Assembly (NCBI GenBank): GCA_030549175.1 | Contig: JAUKUA010000004.1 | Location: forward strand, 1,364,001-1,428,000 | Source of the DNA: Lasiosphaeris hirsuta | Taxonomy: Eukaryota > Ascomycota > Sordariomycetes > Sordariales > Lasiosphaeriaceae | DNA length: 64,000 nucleotides | Direction of reading: 5' to 3' | Shown here: piece by piece, positions 46,377 to 56,885 of the stretch | How positions within the stretch are numbered: the stretch's first letter is position 1 | Layout: each line of letters opens with the position of its first letter | Notes under the pieces: generated by a model | Told to the model about the DNA's origin: nothing | Databases searched by the model: none | The model's input: the letters and a program-made list of their open reading frames with translations, nothing else | Program-made: the position numbers and the translations under genes

Positions 46377-47717
46377 ATGGCTTCCCGATTGGCTACCATC
46401 GACTTGGTGAGGAAATGCGACGCGTAAGTTCACTTTTCTCCCTCTGCTCCTCGCCCCGAGCCGTTACATGGGCATGCCAATTGTCACACTTTGTAGCGGA
46501 CCGCCAGCAGCCTCTTACATGTCTGGTTAAGCAGCCCTGGCAGCCAAGCCCCAAGGACATGCGGTGCAGCGTGGCATTTGAGACAGCATGCAGTTCGGCA
46601 GTCTGTGCCGAGCATGACGGCCCAGGGCCGTGGGGAGAAAAAGAAATATTGCCGGATGCTTGACAACCGCGCCCACAGGGTGGAGTGCAACAATAACTGA
46701 CACATCAGAAGCTTCCCCCATCCGGAAACGGATCCCGAGGGTCACCAAGAGCGCATGAGCGAGCTGTATACCTTTGTCTGGGAAGATAGCAAAGGTCCCT
46801 TCCCAATCGGTTACCTCCCTCTCTCAGTCCTCGATGCCCTGATCAAGGCCCCTGAGAGCATCAGGGGCCCCCTCAAGGTCGACCACGCCCTCAGGACCGT
46901 CGCGCTCTTTAACCAGCCAGAGACCGAAGAGGAGCGCACCCAGCTTGTCGCTGGTCTTACCGCCTACTGGCGCAGCAACAAGACCTTTGATATCCTCAAG
47001 GGCTGGCGTAGCGAACTGTGGCCCGTTCACGGGCGCAACGGCGAGCTGCTGTTCAGCATGGAACGCTCGGCCATGGGTCTTTTTGGCACAACCCGCTACG
47101 GTGTTCACATGACGGCCTTCATCAGGCGCTACGACGGTGCGAGCAAGTACGATTTTCGAATCTGGGTCCCCAGACGCTCCTTGACTAAGTCGACCTACCC
47201 CGGGATGTTGGACAACACGGTGGCCGGCGGCCTGATGACGGCCGAGGATCCCTTTGAGTGCGTTATTCGTGAGGCTGACGAGGAGGCATCGCTGCCGGAG
47301 GAGGTTATGCGCAAACATGCCACCGAGGTTGGAACCATCACATACATTTACATCACCGATGAGCGTTCTGGTGGTGCGCCGGGCTATATCTACCCAGAGT
47401 GCCAATGGGTTTACGATCTTGAATTGCCGGCCGACGGGAGTGTTATCCCCGAACCCAAGGACGGTGAAGTCCACAGCTTCGCTTTGCGCACGGTTGAAGA
47501 GATACAGGAGCAGCTCGCTCAGGGGTTGTGGAAACCAAACTGCGCGTTGGTCATGCTTGACTTCCTCCTACGCCACGGCGTTTTGACGCCGGAAAACGAG
47601 CCCTACTACGAGGAGCTGCGCACCAGGGCCCATCGACCCATCCACTTCCCTGGGCCCCACCAGAACTACCAGCTACCGAGCAAACAAGAGATTGAGTTGA
47701 GGCAGCAGTTGGCTTGA
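46377..47717 (+). CDS. Nudix hydrolase with DUF4743 N-terminal domain
   Basis: A 351-residue protein like yeast YJR142W and the Nudix half of S. pombe Tnr3, thought to hydrolyse damaged or variant thiamine diphosphates. Exon 1 is 46377..46423. The intron (46424..46708) is 285 bases, long for this window; exon 2 is 46709..47717. The splice splits an Ala codon in KCDASFPHPET. The N-terminal domain includes FPIGYLPLSVLDAL. The Nudix box begins near residue 188, GGLMTAEDPFECVIREADEE, and fits GX5EX7REUXEE, with Ser in place of the final Gly. The C-terminus has PNCALVMLDFLLRHGV and the family sequence YYEELRTRAHR. Exact substrate is not shown. Confidence 0.88.
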
Positions 47718-47937
47718 TAGAGGCGCTTTTCTTTCGGGTATCACTTAATACATTTTTGGCAGGCTTAGCTTCCCGCCTACCGTATTCTCTTCCCCGAACG
47801 CTTGTTACCCCCCTTGTTGGTTGTCGTTTCGACTATATGCTGCTGTCGTGTTGGGTGGTAATGGTAACCCATGGAGAACTTTGCTCCTTCGGCCTTCGTC
47901 CTCTCAGCCATGCCGGCGTTGGACGGACGGACCGTGA

Positions 47938-48455
47938 TCAGTTTTTCCTGATCAACAAATAAACGTAGTCCACCCGCAAAGGCGTGAGCTTCTTATATGG
48001 CCCGTCAAGCGCCATCAAAAGCCCGCCAAAAGATGTGTAGCATTGGCTGTGCCTCGACATTAGCTCACTCTGCCTCTGACGCAGACCTAAAGTTTGGCTG
48101 GCACTTACATATTGCGCCCGTTGTCACCGTCGACGAACTTGTAGATCTTGCCGTAGCAAACATATTCGTAAGTGTCAGCCAGCGTCTGCTCGCCGGCGCC
48201 GGTCTTAGAGGTATCGCGCCAGCCCCTCTCGTCATCCTTAGTACCGTCGAGAGAGAGCGTGGTAGCGATGGTGACGTGCAGGCTATCATTGACGGCGCAC
48301 GGAAACAGCTCCTTGTTGATGTCAAGATCCATGCTGGTCTGACCGTCGGTCGAGGTGCAGTAGAGGCGGTCGACGCGGTCGTACTTTGGGTCGCTCAGTT
48401 TGTTAACCCGGAAGTCGTCCTCAAAGAGTTGCGCATCAGACGCCATAGCCGCCAT
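47938..48455 (-). CDS. RPB8: RNA polymerase subunit RPB8 (shared by Pol I, II and III)
   Basis: A small core subunit common to all three nuclear RNA polymerases, with an OB-like fold. The model is the complement of 48109..48455 joined to 47938..48046, 151 residues. The 62-base intron (donor gtaagt, acceptor cacag) splits an Ile codon. Family sequence is clear: YDRVDRLYCTSTD, MDLDINKELFPC, ATTLSLDG and YEYVCYGKIYKF in exon 1; FGGLLMALDGPYKKLTPLR and VDYVYLLIRKN in exon 2. Two ATGs, codons 1 and 4, could start the protein. It is divergent from ELP4, 310 bases between the start codons, and converges on the Nudix gene. Confidence 0.95.
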
Positions 48456-48765
48456 GGTGACAGAAGGGAAGGTGCTCTTTCGGTGGGGATATTATTGTTA
48501 TGAACGCGCGGGATGGTAAGGTCGAAAACGGCGGCGGCGACTTTCTTTGTGATTCGGGTTGGAGGCTGAAAATTCCGGTTCCGCAAAGTCGAAGTCAAAA
48601 GTTTGGGGAAGCTGGTGGGGTAGAGGAACATGGGAGGTCCGACAGGGGTTAGTAAGGTGGCGGCAGGCAAGTGGGACACTAAGAATCGGGGGCCAGAACC
48701 AAGCTTTGTTTTCTTGACCCCTCCTCCAACATTTTTGAACATTTGAGCATTCATCCCAATCAGCC
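48456..48765. promoter_or_regulatory. Divergent promoter region of RPB8 and ELP4
   Basis: Only 310 bases separate the two start codons, so both promoters and leaders must fit here. No TATA box is obvious. The sequence is mixed, with ccgccg-type GC blocks near 48530 and an AT-richer part before ELP4. Shared control is possible but only inferred from layout. Confidence 0.5.
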
Positions 48766-49923
48766 ATGTCGTTCACCAAGAGAAACACCGTCCTCTCACC
48801 GGCAAGGCCTGGGCATGTTGCCGTCCAGTCCAAAGTTGAGAAGCAGCTAGCGCCAGGTCTTCGGCCTTCGCCCCTCGATGGAAGGCCTACTACCTCTACC
48901 GGCACTACCTCACTTGACCAGCTTCTGGCGGGACATGGCGGTCTTCCCATGGGCACGTGCCTACTGATAGAGGAGCAAGGTACAACAGACTTCTCGGGCG
49001 TCCTCCTGCGATACTACGCCGCCGAGGGGCTCGTCCAGGGCCACCACGTTCACCTCGTGGGCTTCCCCCCCGAGTGGAAGCACCAGCTGCCTGGGCTGGC
49101 GACCCCAGACCCCAAATCAAAGTCTGCCCTGTCAGCAGCACCCCTCGAGGAAAAGATGAAGATTGCTTGGAGATACGAATCCTTGGGGAATGTTTCTAAC
49201 CCCGGATTCAGCGCGCGAACGGAGAGCCGCTCGGTGGCCACCTTTTGTCACTCTTTCGACTTGAGCAAACGACTGGCGACTTCGTCTTGTAAGGGCTCTT
49301 TGCAGCCCACTCCAAGCACCGGGCCGCCAAATTTGCAGCATGCCACCCCCAATCCTGTTTCGCCGTTCAAAGCCATTATCAAACATATCAAGGCCAAGTT
49401 GGAGACCTCCCCGGCTGATATCCATCGCGTGGTTGTGCCAAGTCTATTATCTCCTACGTTGTATGCCTCGCGCTGCACACAGCCACCAGAGGTGTTACAG
49501 TTCTTACATGGATTAAGAGCTCTCCTGCGACAGTACAGCGCTCAGCTCACAGTACTTATTACCATGCCGACATCTTTGTTTCCGCGGAATACCGGGTTGG
49601 TTCGGTGGATGGAGATTCTCTGCGATGGCGTGGTTGAGCTGATTCCTCTGCTGGCTCACCCTGGCGCGGCAGCGCTATCAGACAAAAAGGACCCAAAGGC
49701 CAATGAGCAGCCTCAAGGACTCTTAAAAATACACGCATTGCCAGTTTACCACGAGAAGGGAGGTGGTGGAGCCGAGACGAGTGCCTTCCGCGAAACACTA
49801 TCATTCAGCTTAAGCGCATCAAAGGGCCTGATAATCAAGCCGTACAGTCTGCCGCCGATGGAAGAGGAAGACCATAAGGAAAAATCGCCGGCTGGCACGG
49901 TCAAGGATGACATAGATTTTTGA
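48766..49923 (+). CDS. ELP4: Elongator complex subunit ELP4
   Basis: A single-exon 385-residue PAXNEB-family protein. Elp4 forms a RecA-like hexamer with Elp5 and Elp6 that binds tRNA and assists Elp3 in modifying wobble uridines. The N-terminus RPSPLDGRPTTSTGTTSLDQLLAGHGG and GTCLLIEEQGTTDFSGVLLRYYAAEGL are typical (Walker A is not conserved in Elp4). Later blocks include KMKIAWRYE, FCHSFDLSKRL, VVVPSLLSPTLY and LLRQYSAQLTVLITMPTSLFPR. The C-terminus is acidic (KDDIDF). The ATG 48766 is the only one near the conserved start. Confidence 0.94.
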   Translation: MSFTKRNTVLSPARPGHVAVQSKVEKQLAPGLRPSPLDGRPTTSTGTTSLDQLLAGHGGLPMGTCLLIEEQGTTDFSGVLLRYYAAEGLVQGHHVHLVGFPPEWKHQLPGLATPDPKSKSALSAAPLEEKMKIAWRYESLGNVSNPGFSARTESRSVATFCHSFDLSKRLATSSCKGSLQPTPSTGPPNLQHATPNPVSPFKAIIKHIKAKLETSPADIHRVVVPSLLSPTLYASRCTQPPEVLQFLHGLRALLRQYSAQLTVLITMPTSLFPRNTGLVRWMEILCDGVVELIPLLAHPGAAALSDKKDPKANEQPQGLLKIHALPVYHEKGGGGAETSAFRETLSFSLSASKGLIIKPYSLPPMEEEDHKEKSPAGTVKDDIDF

Positions 49924-50410
49924 TCAAACCCTATACCATGCTTGCCGGTCGCGTTCGAGCCGTCTCCTTCGTCGTTGCCAGATTCCAAGCCGCAACCTAA
50001 AGTCCGAGTCCCACCACAGAGTCCCCCACCACAAACGCTGAAGACCCCTGAGCACACAGCGATGCAAGTGGGTCAGTCAGCCATTGACTCACTCACCGCC
50101 CAAAGGTTTCTGCCACGGCCTGCCCATAAAAGCGCACCGAAAACCTCCAACAGATTTTTCCTTCCTTCATCATTGGGTTGAAGCCCAACATCAACATTCC
50201 AGTAAGTTAAATCCCCAAACATATCATGCATAACGCGTGGAAAGGAGATCTAGATGATTACAAACCAAACGTATAATCTGTCAATCCACTGAAACTCTGT
50301 GATGATCAATACGGCTGTCCAAGGCTTATGATTTCTCTCCCCCAAATTACACATTTCCACAACCATTTTCCCGGGCTGTTTCTAACTCAAACTCCCAGAT
50401 TTCGAACACG
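49924..50410. other. Intergenic stretch upstream of SEN34
   Basis: This holds the ELP4 3' region and the SEN34 promoter and leader. No gene was seen. Confidence 0.4.
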
Positions 50411-51298
50411 ATGGCCTCACCAATGGCAGACAGGCAGGTGCGCATCTCCCGCATTGGGGGGCGCTACCTCGCCTTTGACATTGAAGATGTTGTTTACATC
50501 CGCCGCCACCATGGAATATGTGCCATCTTGATGGGCACCATGCCCCAGAATCCCACCCAGAACATTTTTCTTGGTCTGCCAATCGAGCTATATGCCGAGG
50601 AAGCAAGACTGCTGATTGACAAGAAGGTGGCATACATCGCTGATGAGGCTACTGAACACTTGTCGCAACTGAAGACAATGGACCCCACAGCTCGTAGTGC
50701 ATATCTTCAGTCGCTGAAGATGCAACGGAAGACGGCACAGTTGGGGCTTGAGGACGCAAAGGCCAAGTCAAAAGCCCAGTACCAGCGCAGGGCACAGACT
50801 ATCACGGCGTCATCATCGGACAACCCCAATAGAACCAAGCCTGCATCCTCTGGGAGAGAGGACTCCTTGTTCGACTCGCAACCTCAACAGCCCGCACCCG
50901 TTGCCAAGCTTGCATTGCCCGCGGTTACCCCAACCACCAGTAATGTTCTAGTTGCTTCGGGGGGGAGTAGCGTTTCCATACAAGTTCCCGCGTCGTATCC
51001 GCTGTACAGGTTTCTCAATACGCGCGGCTACTACATCACCCCAGGCCTCCGGTTTGGCGGTGACTACAGCGTTTACCCGGGCGATCCTTTCCGTTTCCAT
51101 GCCCACTACATGGCCAATAGTTATGGATGGGACGAGAAGGTTCCCATGCTGGACCTTGTTACCAGCGGCCGGTTGGGGACCGCTGTCAAAAAAAGCTTTC
51201 TCTTTGGATCACAACAGCCCGCAACTGCCATTGCTGCGGAGTCGGCAAATCCCGGTGAAGATGTGCGGGTATTTTGCATCGAGTGGGCGGGCATGTGA
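50411..51298 (+). CDS. SEN34: tRNA-splicing endonuclease subunit SEN34
   Basis: A single-exon 295-residue catalytic subunit of the tRNA-splicing endonuclease, which cuts the 3' splice site of intron-containing pre-tRNAs. The N-terminal domain has [20 protein letters not shown] and [16 protein letters not shown]. After a Gln/Ser-rich linker the endonuclease fold follows: [20 protein letters not shown] and [18 protein letters not shown], with the catalytic Tyr and His, and the catalytic Lys likely in [10 protein letters not shown]. The C-terminus FCIEWAGM is the usual final strand. Length fits the family. The ATG at 50411 and a second at codon 5 are both possible starts. Confidence 0.93.
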   Translation: MASPMADRQVRISRIGGRYLAFDIEDVVYIRRHHGICAILMGTMPQNPTQNIFLGLPIELYAEEARLLIDKKVAYIADEATEHLSQLKTMDPTARSAYLQSLKMQRKTAQLGLEDAKAKSKAQYQRRAQTITASSSDNPNRTKPASSGREDSLFDSQPQQPAPVAKLALPAVTPTTSNVLVASGGSSVSIQVPASYPLYRFLNTRGYYITPGLRFGGDYSVYPGDPFRFHAHYMANSYGWDEKVPMLDLVTSGRLGTAVKKSFLFGSQQPATAIAAESANPGEDVRVFCIEWAGM

Positions 51299-52134
51299 GA
51301 TGCTGGGATAGGGGGATACGATAGATGAGATATGAGTGATACCCAATACAATTGACTGCTACGCAGGCTTCTACTGGACCTAACCCAGGTGACACCATAT
51401 CTCTCATTTGGCATCCCACAACACTGACAACCATCCTATTCACCTTGGCTTGAGCAAGCAATACAACACGCGCGGAGTGTACGTTGATTAGAGTCTGGCT
51501 TTAGTCATAGTGTGTACTAGGGGGGTGAGGAATTAGGACTATGATGACGTCTCAAGAATGGGTGATTACTCTGCTCCGACACTGCACATGTAAACCTTGA
51601 TCTTGACGAGCAGTTCGGTAGCTGAAGGTGGGACACCCAGATAAGCCCTAATACATACAAGACCTCGGCTGAGTATTGCCCTTTTGAGACATCTATCTAT
51701 ACCCGACTTGTTAGGGACGATACCACGAAACTCTTTCCAGAGACGTGGGCTGTGGTATAAGACATCGAGATGTGCCTCTCAGTCCCTCCATCATATCCCA
51801 TCACACGACTCGGGCGTGGGTGGATTGACATACAGGACGGCTCAAACCTCGCATGGGTTTTATAGCACATGTTGATCGACTTGTGCGTTACACATCACGA
51901 GCCGAAGTCATTTCGAAGACGTCTGCATTGCTCCGACAAGATGACATGGATTATTGAGCATAACTCCGCAGCGCTGCTCTCTTTCAGCCGTGGTATGAAA
52001 CAGGATGAAGACAATATATAAGACAGCCAGATAACCCCCCAGACAAAAGCTAATCCACGAACGCCTCAGAATAACCACCTTTCATCCCATATGCATGCTA
52101 TCTATGTAACCCTTGGGCACAAAGGGAAAACAAA
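51299..52134. other. Convergent intergenic stretch
   Basis: About 0.8 kb between the stops of SEN34 (plus) and the RING gene (minus). It should contain two 3' regions. No gene was seen. Confidence 0.4.
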
Positions 52135-55128
52135 TCAGGGTACAAAAATACGACTAAAGCTGACCACCTCGCGACGACAGCACACGCACTTCTCAAAGTT
52201 GTTCATAGCCAATGAGACTCTGCAGTCGTCACAGAGGCTCAAGCAACGGCACGGCCAGACGATGATGGTGCGGGGCGCACACTGGCATACGACGCACTGG
52301 GGACCATCGGGGCCGAGGCCTGCGGCGCCCGTCGCCCAGGACGAGCCGTCTACAGCGCCGGCGATATCGGGAGAGGGAAAGGAAGGTGAAGTGGCCGGAG
52401 AGCAAGCGGCAGCAGCGGAGCGACGTGACAGAAGAATCTGCTCGAGGCGTTGAACTTCCTCATCGGGCGTCATCTTCTCGCGCGGCCCGCGCTGACCGGT
52501 TGCGAGAAGGACCTGGGCGCGCTGGCGCTGTTGGTGCTGGCGGAAGCGGGAACGCGTCATAATCCTGTCGCTGGTGAGATGCGCAGCTAAAGCGCGGGCT
52601 TCATCACGATCTTCGGGGCTTTGAGGATGGAGCAGCCGGGCCAAGTCCGAGGCCGCCATAGGGGTATCTGTGAGCGGGGTTGACTCTCGCGTGCCACGGG
52701 CCGAAGCGACTGCAGCCCCAAAGCCCATGGGGGAGTGTTGAGTCGGGGTTCGCTGCCCGTCGTCAAATTCGTGGTCGTCATTGTCTGACAGCCACCCGAA
52801 TTCGCGATCCTCTATTGTTTCTGTTGAGGAAATGACGCTGGTTTTATCAAAGTCTGGGTCATCCAGCTCGGTGGCAGTGTCCTGATGGGCAGGGGGACTG
52901 TAGTCGCCGCTGTTGTCTGTGTTTCCCCACCACCCTCCTCCCAGGAACCAGTTGTAGAGCGTTCTGTCGAGTTCTGCCTCGTCAGCAACAGTGCCGTCTT
53001 TATTCATCTCTTGTCGCACCACCTCCTCCACGTCGATCCGCTCGCCATGAGGAATGGTAAAAGACTCTCTGTCTTCGTCCGTAATAGGCAGCCATGAGGG
53101 CTTCCACTGGCGTTCTGATCGTCCTGGCCTCTTGTTCTCGGGCGATTCAGTCTTGGGCCGCTGCGAGAGCCACTGAAGAAACCGAGGTGGATTCCGCACG
53201 CCAAGCACAGAGAGAACCTTGAGGGTAATCAAGGCCCAGGTGGTGAGCAAAAGACGGTTGATGTACATGATGTACTCAAATGCCATGATCCACCGGCCGC
53301 TTCGTTCCGCCGCTCCAACCCCATCCCGAAGCCTCCTGGCGGGCCCATTCCCCTTGGGTACTTTTTGCGCCGCTCTTTCTCGGGCGTAACCACTCATCTC
53401 ACCAGCTTGTCCTTCCTTGATAGGAACAAGACCGATAGCACCGACAGAATCGAAGCGAGAGCCAGGGATACCACCGCCGACCCATTGCATCCTAAGCTCC
53501 TCAACCTCGCGGAACCTCTCGTCCTCTAGCCAAGTGTAACGCTTCAGGTTCACGCGATGGTCTTCGTTTAGGTAAACAGCCTCGCTTGCCATGGTGATGG
53601 CACCGAAGCCGGCTCGTAGAAGAGCGGTGTAAAAGTCCATGTCCATCCGTATGCGGATGTCGGACAACGAGACGTTCGCTTGCATATTGCTGTGGGCTTG
53701 AGCCAAGCGCTGAGCGACGGTCTGGCGCTGGCCATCCGGTCCTATTTCAGAGGCAGCAATAGCCGAGAGAACTAGGGCCACGAGGTAAATAAAACCACAG
53801 GAAAGAATTCCAGCCAGCACCAGAATGTGCGGGATGAATCCAACGATGCACACCGTCGGGTATCTCAGGAAGCCCTGGGCTGCCGAATCCTCAAGCGAGA
53901 AGGTGACAAGACTGTGCACAATACTGGCCATGAAGCACAGGCCCCAGAAGCCAGTGCTAACAAGCCGGAATCGGGATTGTAGATTGAGTAGGCCAAGAAG
54001 GTGACTGGTGATGTGGCTCATGGAAGAGAGAAATGCCACCAAAAGAACTTCTGGTGGCGTATTGACTCTCTTCATGATCATGGACCGCGTGACGGCGATG
54101 CTTGCCCCCAGCGTTGCTTGCGAGGCACTTGAGCCGTTCGCGAATAGGCCCCACCCAAGTTGGTTGCTGATGGCAGCGTCCGCCTCAGCGAAGGCCAAAG
54201 AGTGCTCAAACAGAGTCATCCCGGTCTCAGGAGAGACGGGGCGTCCCTGGACAGTGGTGGAGACGACCTCGATAAACTGGCTGAAGCAAAAGGTCCCGAA
54301 AAGGGGCCACAGCCGAGAAAGCGACCCTACTAGCTCGGGCTGATCCTGCTCATCCCACGGAACCATCTTTATGGATCGACACGAGGAGTCGTCGGTTGCA
54401 CCAAGCAACATAGACGAGCTAAAGCCATGGAGGAAGGCGTTGGATTGCGAGAACATAAGGTCGGAACTCTTGCTTGCATTTCCCCATCGCAGTTCAGCAA
54501 AGCCAGGAGAAGTCTGGCACTGTATCGATTGCAGTATACCTCGAGCCTGGAAGAGGAGGAACAGTATCACGGGGAGACGGAGACACATGCGGACGGGCCA
54601 TTGGAGTTGGAGCCTGCGGCGGGTAGCAGCAAAGATGTATGTCCGGTTGAAGATGACGGCCATGGCGATGCAGCTGAGAGCCCACTTGCTGGTCGCATAA
54701 CTGAAGAGTCCACCTAGGCTCTTCGCTCCATCCATTGAAACCCGTGTGATGAAGGCGGTCGGGTCGCTATTCGTTGCATCTGGTGTAGCGGCTGCGGCGA
54801 TCGACTGCACAAAGGTTGCGCCCGAGCTGTCGGTAGCGGTGGTAAGGTGGAAGATGCCACCTGTGTCGGTCGGGACGGGGATAACGCGCTGTCCAAAGCC
54901 ATCAATGGCATCGGGAAATGATATAAAAGAGCCCAGTCTGCCCAGCTTCATAACCATGCGTGGCCCAGCCAAGACGAGGTCCTCGAGTGACGGGGTGAAC
55001 TTGGTCATGTTGAGACCCAAGTGCTGCGCAGTCCATGAAGTCAAGTTAAAACCCCAGACACTCGCATTGTTAAAAGTCATGGGGGTCGCGGATGCCTTAA
55101 CGGCATGCGCGAGGGCGGTTTCGTCCAT
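52135..55128 (-). CDS. Multi-pass membrane RING ubiquitin ligase (Asi1/Asi3-like)
   Basis: A single-exon 997-residue membrane protein. The start is the ATG 55128..55126 (MDETALAHAV); the frame is open slightly further up but has no earlier ATG. Several hydrophobic helices are visible, for example LRLPVILFLLFQA, PTVCIVGFIPHILVLAGILSCGFIYLVALVL and MYINRLLLTTWALITLKVL. The C-terminus is a RING: CVVC, WPCRC, LCDDC and CVCC, spaced CX2C-X11-CXC-X3-CX2C-X11-CX2C, with Cys where the usual RING has His. This pattern and the ending REVVSFSRIFVP match yeast Asi1/Asi3, inner-nuclear-membrane ligases that degrade misplaced membrane proteins and latent Stp transcription factors. The long acidic Ser-rich cytosolic loop before the RING is fungal-typical. 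Location at the inner nuclear membrane is inferred by homology. Confidence 0.85.
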   Translation of the reverse strand: MDETALAHAVKASATPMTFNNASVWGFNLTSWTAQHLGLNMTKFTPSLEDLVLAGPRMVMKLGRLGSFISFPDAIDGFGQRVIPVPTDTGGIFHLTTATDSSGATFVQSIAAAATPDATNSDPTAFITRVSMDGAKSLGGLFSYATSKWALSCIAMAVIFNRTYIFAATRRRLQLQWPVRMCLRLPVILFLLFQARGILQSIQCQTSPGFAELRWGNASKSSDLMFSQSNAFLHGFSSSMLLGATDDSSCRSIKMVPWDEQDQPELVGSLSRLWPLFGTFCFSQFIEVVSTTVQGRPVSPETGMTLFEHSLAFAEADAAISNQLGWGLFANGSSASQATLGASIAVTRSMIMKRVNTPPEVLLVAFLSSMSHITSHLLGLLNLQSRFRLVSTGFWGLCFMASIVHSLVTFSLEDSAAQGFLRYPTVCIVGFIPHILVLAGILSCGFIYLVALVLSAIAASEIGPDGQRQTVAQRLAQAHSNMQANVSLSDIRIRMDMDFYTALLRAGFGAITMASEAVYLNEDHRVNLKRYTWLEDERFREVEELRMQWVGGGIPGSRFDSVGAIGLVPIKEGQAGEMSGYARERAAQKVPKGNGPARRLRDGVGAAERSGRWIMAFEYIMYINRLLLTTWALITLKVLSVLGVRNPPRFLQWLSQRPKTESPENKRPGRSERQWKPSWLPITDEDRESFTIPHGERIDVEEVVRQEMNKDGTVADEAELDRTLYNWFLGGGWWGNTDNSGDYSPPAHQDTATELDDPDFDKTSVISSTETIEDREFGWLSDNDDHEFDDGQRTPTQHSPMGFGAAVASARGTRESTPLTDTPMAASDLARLLHPQSPEDRDEARALAAHLTSDRIMTRSRFRQHQQRQRAQVLLATGQRGPREKMTPDEEVQRLEQILLSRRSAAAACSPATSPSFPSPDIAGAVDGSSWATGAAGLGPDGPQCVVCQCAPRTIIVWPCRCLSLCDDCRVSLAMNNFEKCVCCRREVVSFSRIFVP

Positions 55129-55732
55129 GATGTGATATGTGGCTTGTCTGTGCTGAGAGGACAAGACCACGAATTCTAGTGTAGCTGACGCAAGGAGGGG
55201 GAGAAGTAGCCGGAAATACCGGTAGCGGGGAGAAGCGTCTCTATCGCGCAGTAGGCGCTGGGTGTTTCATTTGCTTTGTAGCTGGGAGAAGCCCTGCATC
55301 CTGGGGTTTGGGTGATTAAGGACAGAATTGCGATGTAATAGTGAGGGTTGGTGAGGTGGTCGGGCAACGTTCGACGGCCCGCTTGCTGTTGTCCAGTGTC
55401 GTGTGAGCCTGTGGGTGTTGCTTCTCGCTGGTTGCTGTTGCGCCGTCACCGTCTTATCTCCCGCCTCCGACAACCCGATAGTGGGGACTTGGCTAGTTGT
55501 GCATGTGGCAGGGGTATTACACCGATGCCCGCCGATCCCACCAGCTGGGTTCAGGTGTCGCGCCAATTAAAAGCCCCACTATAACCTTGCCTGTGGGCCT
55601 GAGGCGGCATAGGTGGAAATCTTTCTCCACGATTCGGTCCCAATCGCAACGCTCAGCGCGACTACAAACGTCTCGGCAGCATCGCGCAAATCACGACAAA
55701 TATATCAAGCAGAACTAGAAGAAAAGAAAACT
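55129..55732. other. Divergent intergenic stretch
   Basis: About 0.6 kb holding the promoters of the RING gene (minus) and the RRM gene (plus). No gene was seen. Confidence 0.4.
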
Positions 55733-56629
55733 ATGGCGTTGCCACAACAGCCCATTGCTACGTATGTGTCATTGCACTCCGACACATACAAGGCATGCTT
55801 CCCGCACCCCACGAACACTTGCGACTGACACATGTAATTTTCACATCTGTAGGGTCTACGTGCGCAACCTCGAAGAGCGCGTCAAGCCAGAACCACTCAA
55901 GGAAGCTCTACGCGCCATCTTCTCCGAGTATGGAAACATCATCGACATCGTCGCCAAGACAAACCTAAAAGCCAAGGGCCAGGCCTTTATCGTGTTCGAT
56001 GACCCCGAATCCGCCCTCAGCGCCGTTGAGGAAGTCCAAGGCTTCGAGCTCTTCGACAAGCCTATGCATTTGGCGCTTGCCCGCACTCGCAGCGATGCCA
56101 CGGTACTGAAGGCAGGCAACGACGAGGAGTTTGATATGCACAAGCGGAGGCGCATGGCGGAGAAGGGTATGTGGCCACACCCTCCACGGCTACCCGAACA
56201 GCAGACTGACCACAACACTCTGCAGACAAAAAGAAGGCTCTCGAAGCAGTTGAAGAGCAGAAGCGTCTCAAGAGGCCCCTTCCTGGCGCGCCGGCCGACA
56301 TTACCTCTCGCCCGGCCAAGAATGCCCGCGGCGCTGGTCTCAAGGCAACAGGTCCCGGCCCCGCTGCCGTTGTGCCTGACGAATATCTCCCGCCCAACAA
56401 GATTCTGTTCGTGCAGAACTTACCAGATGACTTTGACAAGGACGCCGTTACCGCCATTTTTGGCCGCTTTGAAGGCTTCCGTGAAGTCCGTCTGGTGCCT
56501 GGTCGCAGCGGCATTGCGTTTGTTGAGTACGAGGCCGAGGCTGGCGCCATCACCGCCAAGGAGAATACTGCCGGCATGGCACTAAAGAACGGAGAAAAGA
56601 CTATGAAGGTTACTTACCAACGACAATAA
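55733..56629 (+). CDS. U1A/U2B''-family snRNP protein with two RRMs
   Basis: A 248-residue nuclear RNA-binding protein of the U1 snRNP A / U2 snRNP B'' family, which binds snRNA stem-loops. Three exons: 55733..55761, 55853..56166 and 56226..56629. The introns split a Thr codon (TVYVRNLEERV) and an Asp codon (AEKDKKKALEAVEEQ). RRM1 spans about 10-90, with RNP2 VYVRNL and RNP1 KGQAFIVF. A basic linker (KRLKRPLPG) and a Pro/Ala stretch follow. RRM2 starts at KILFVQNLP and has SGIAFVEYEAE. The opening of RRM1 and the KALE... linker match the family. Sequence alone, as read here, does not settle whether it sits in U1 or U2. Confidence 0.9.
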
Positions 56630-56885
56630 GTGGGGAAAGTACTCCAAAAATAATTCAATATATCCGTATAAGAAAGCAGTCAGTAAGCAACCAGTGTGTT
56701 TGCGGTGTCTAGGTAGGTTTGGTAGAGCTCTATAATACAGCTATCCCCATGGGACTGGGGGGGATATCAGATACCCAAGGTAAAACAAAACATACAACTA
56801 CCTCATTAGGCCGATGTCCTACCCCAATCGAACAAGCATGGGGGAACAATTTGATCGTCAACCAATCATGGCGATCTCGTGGCCC

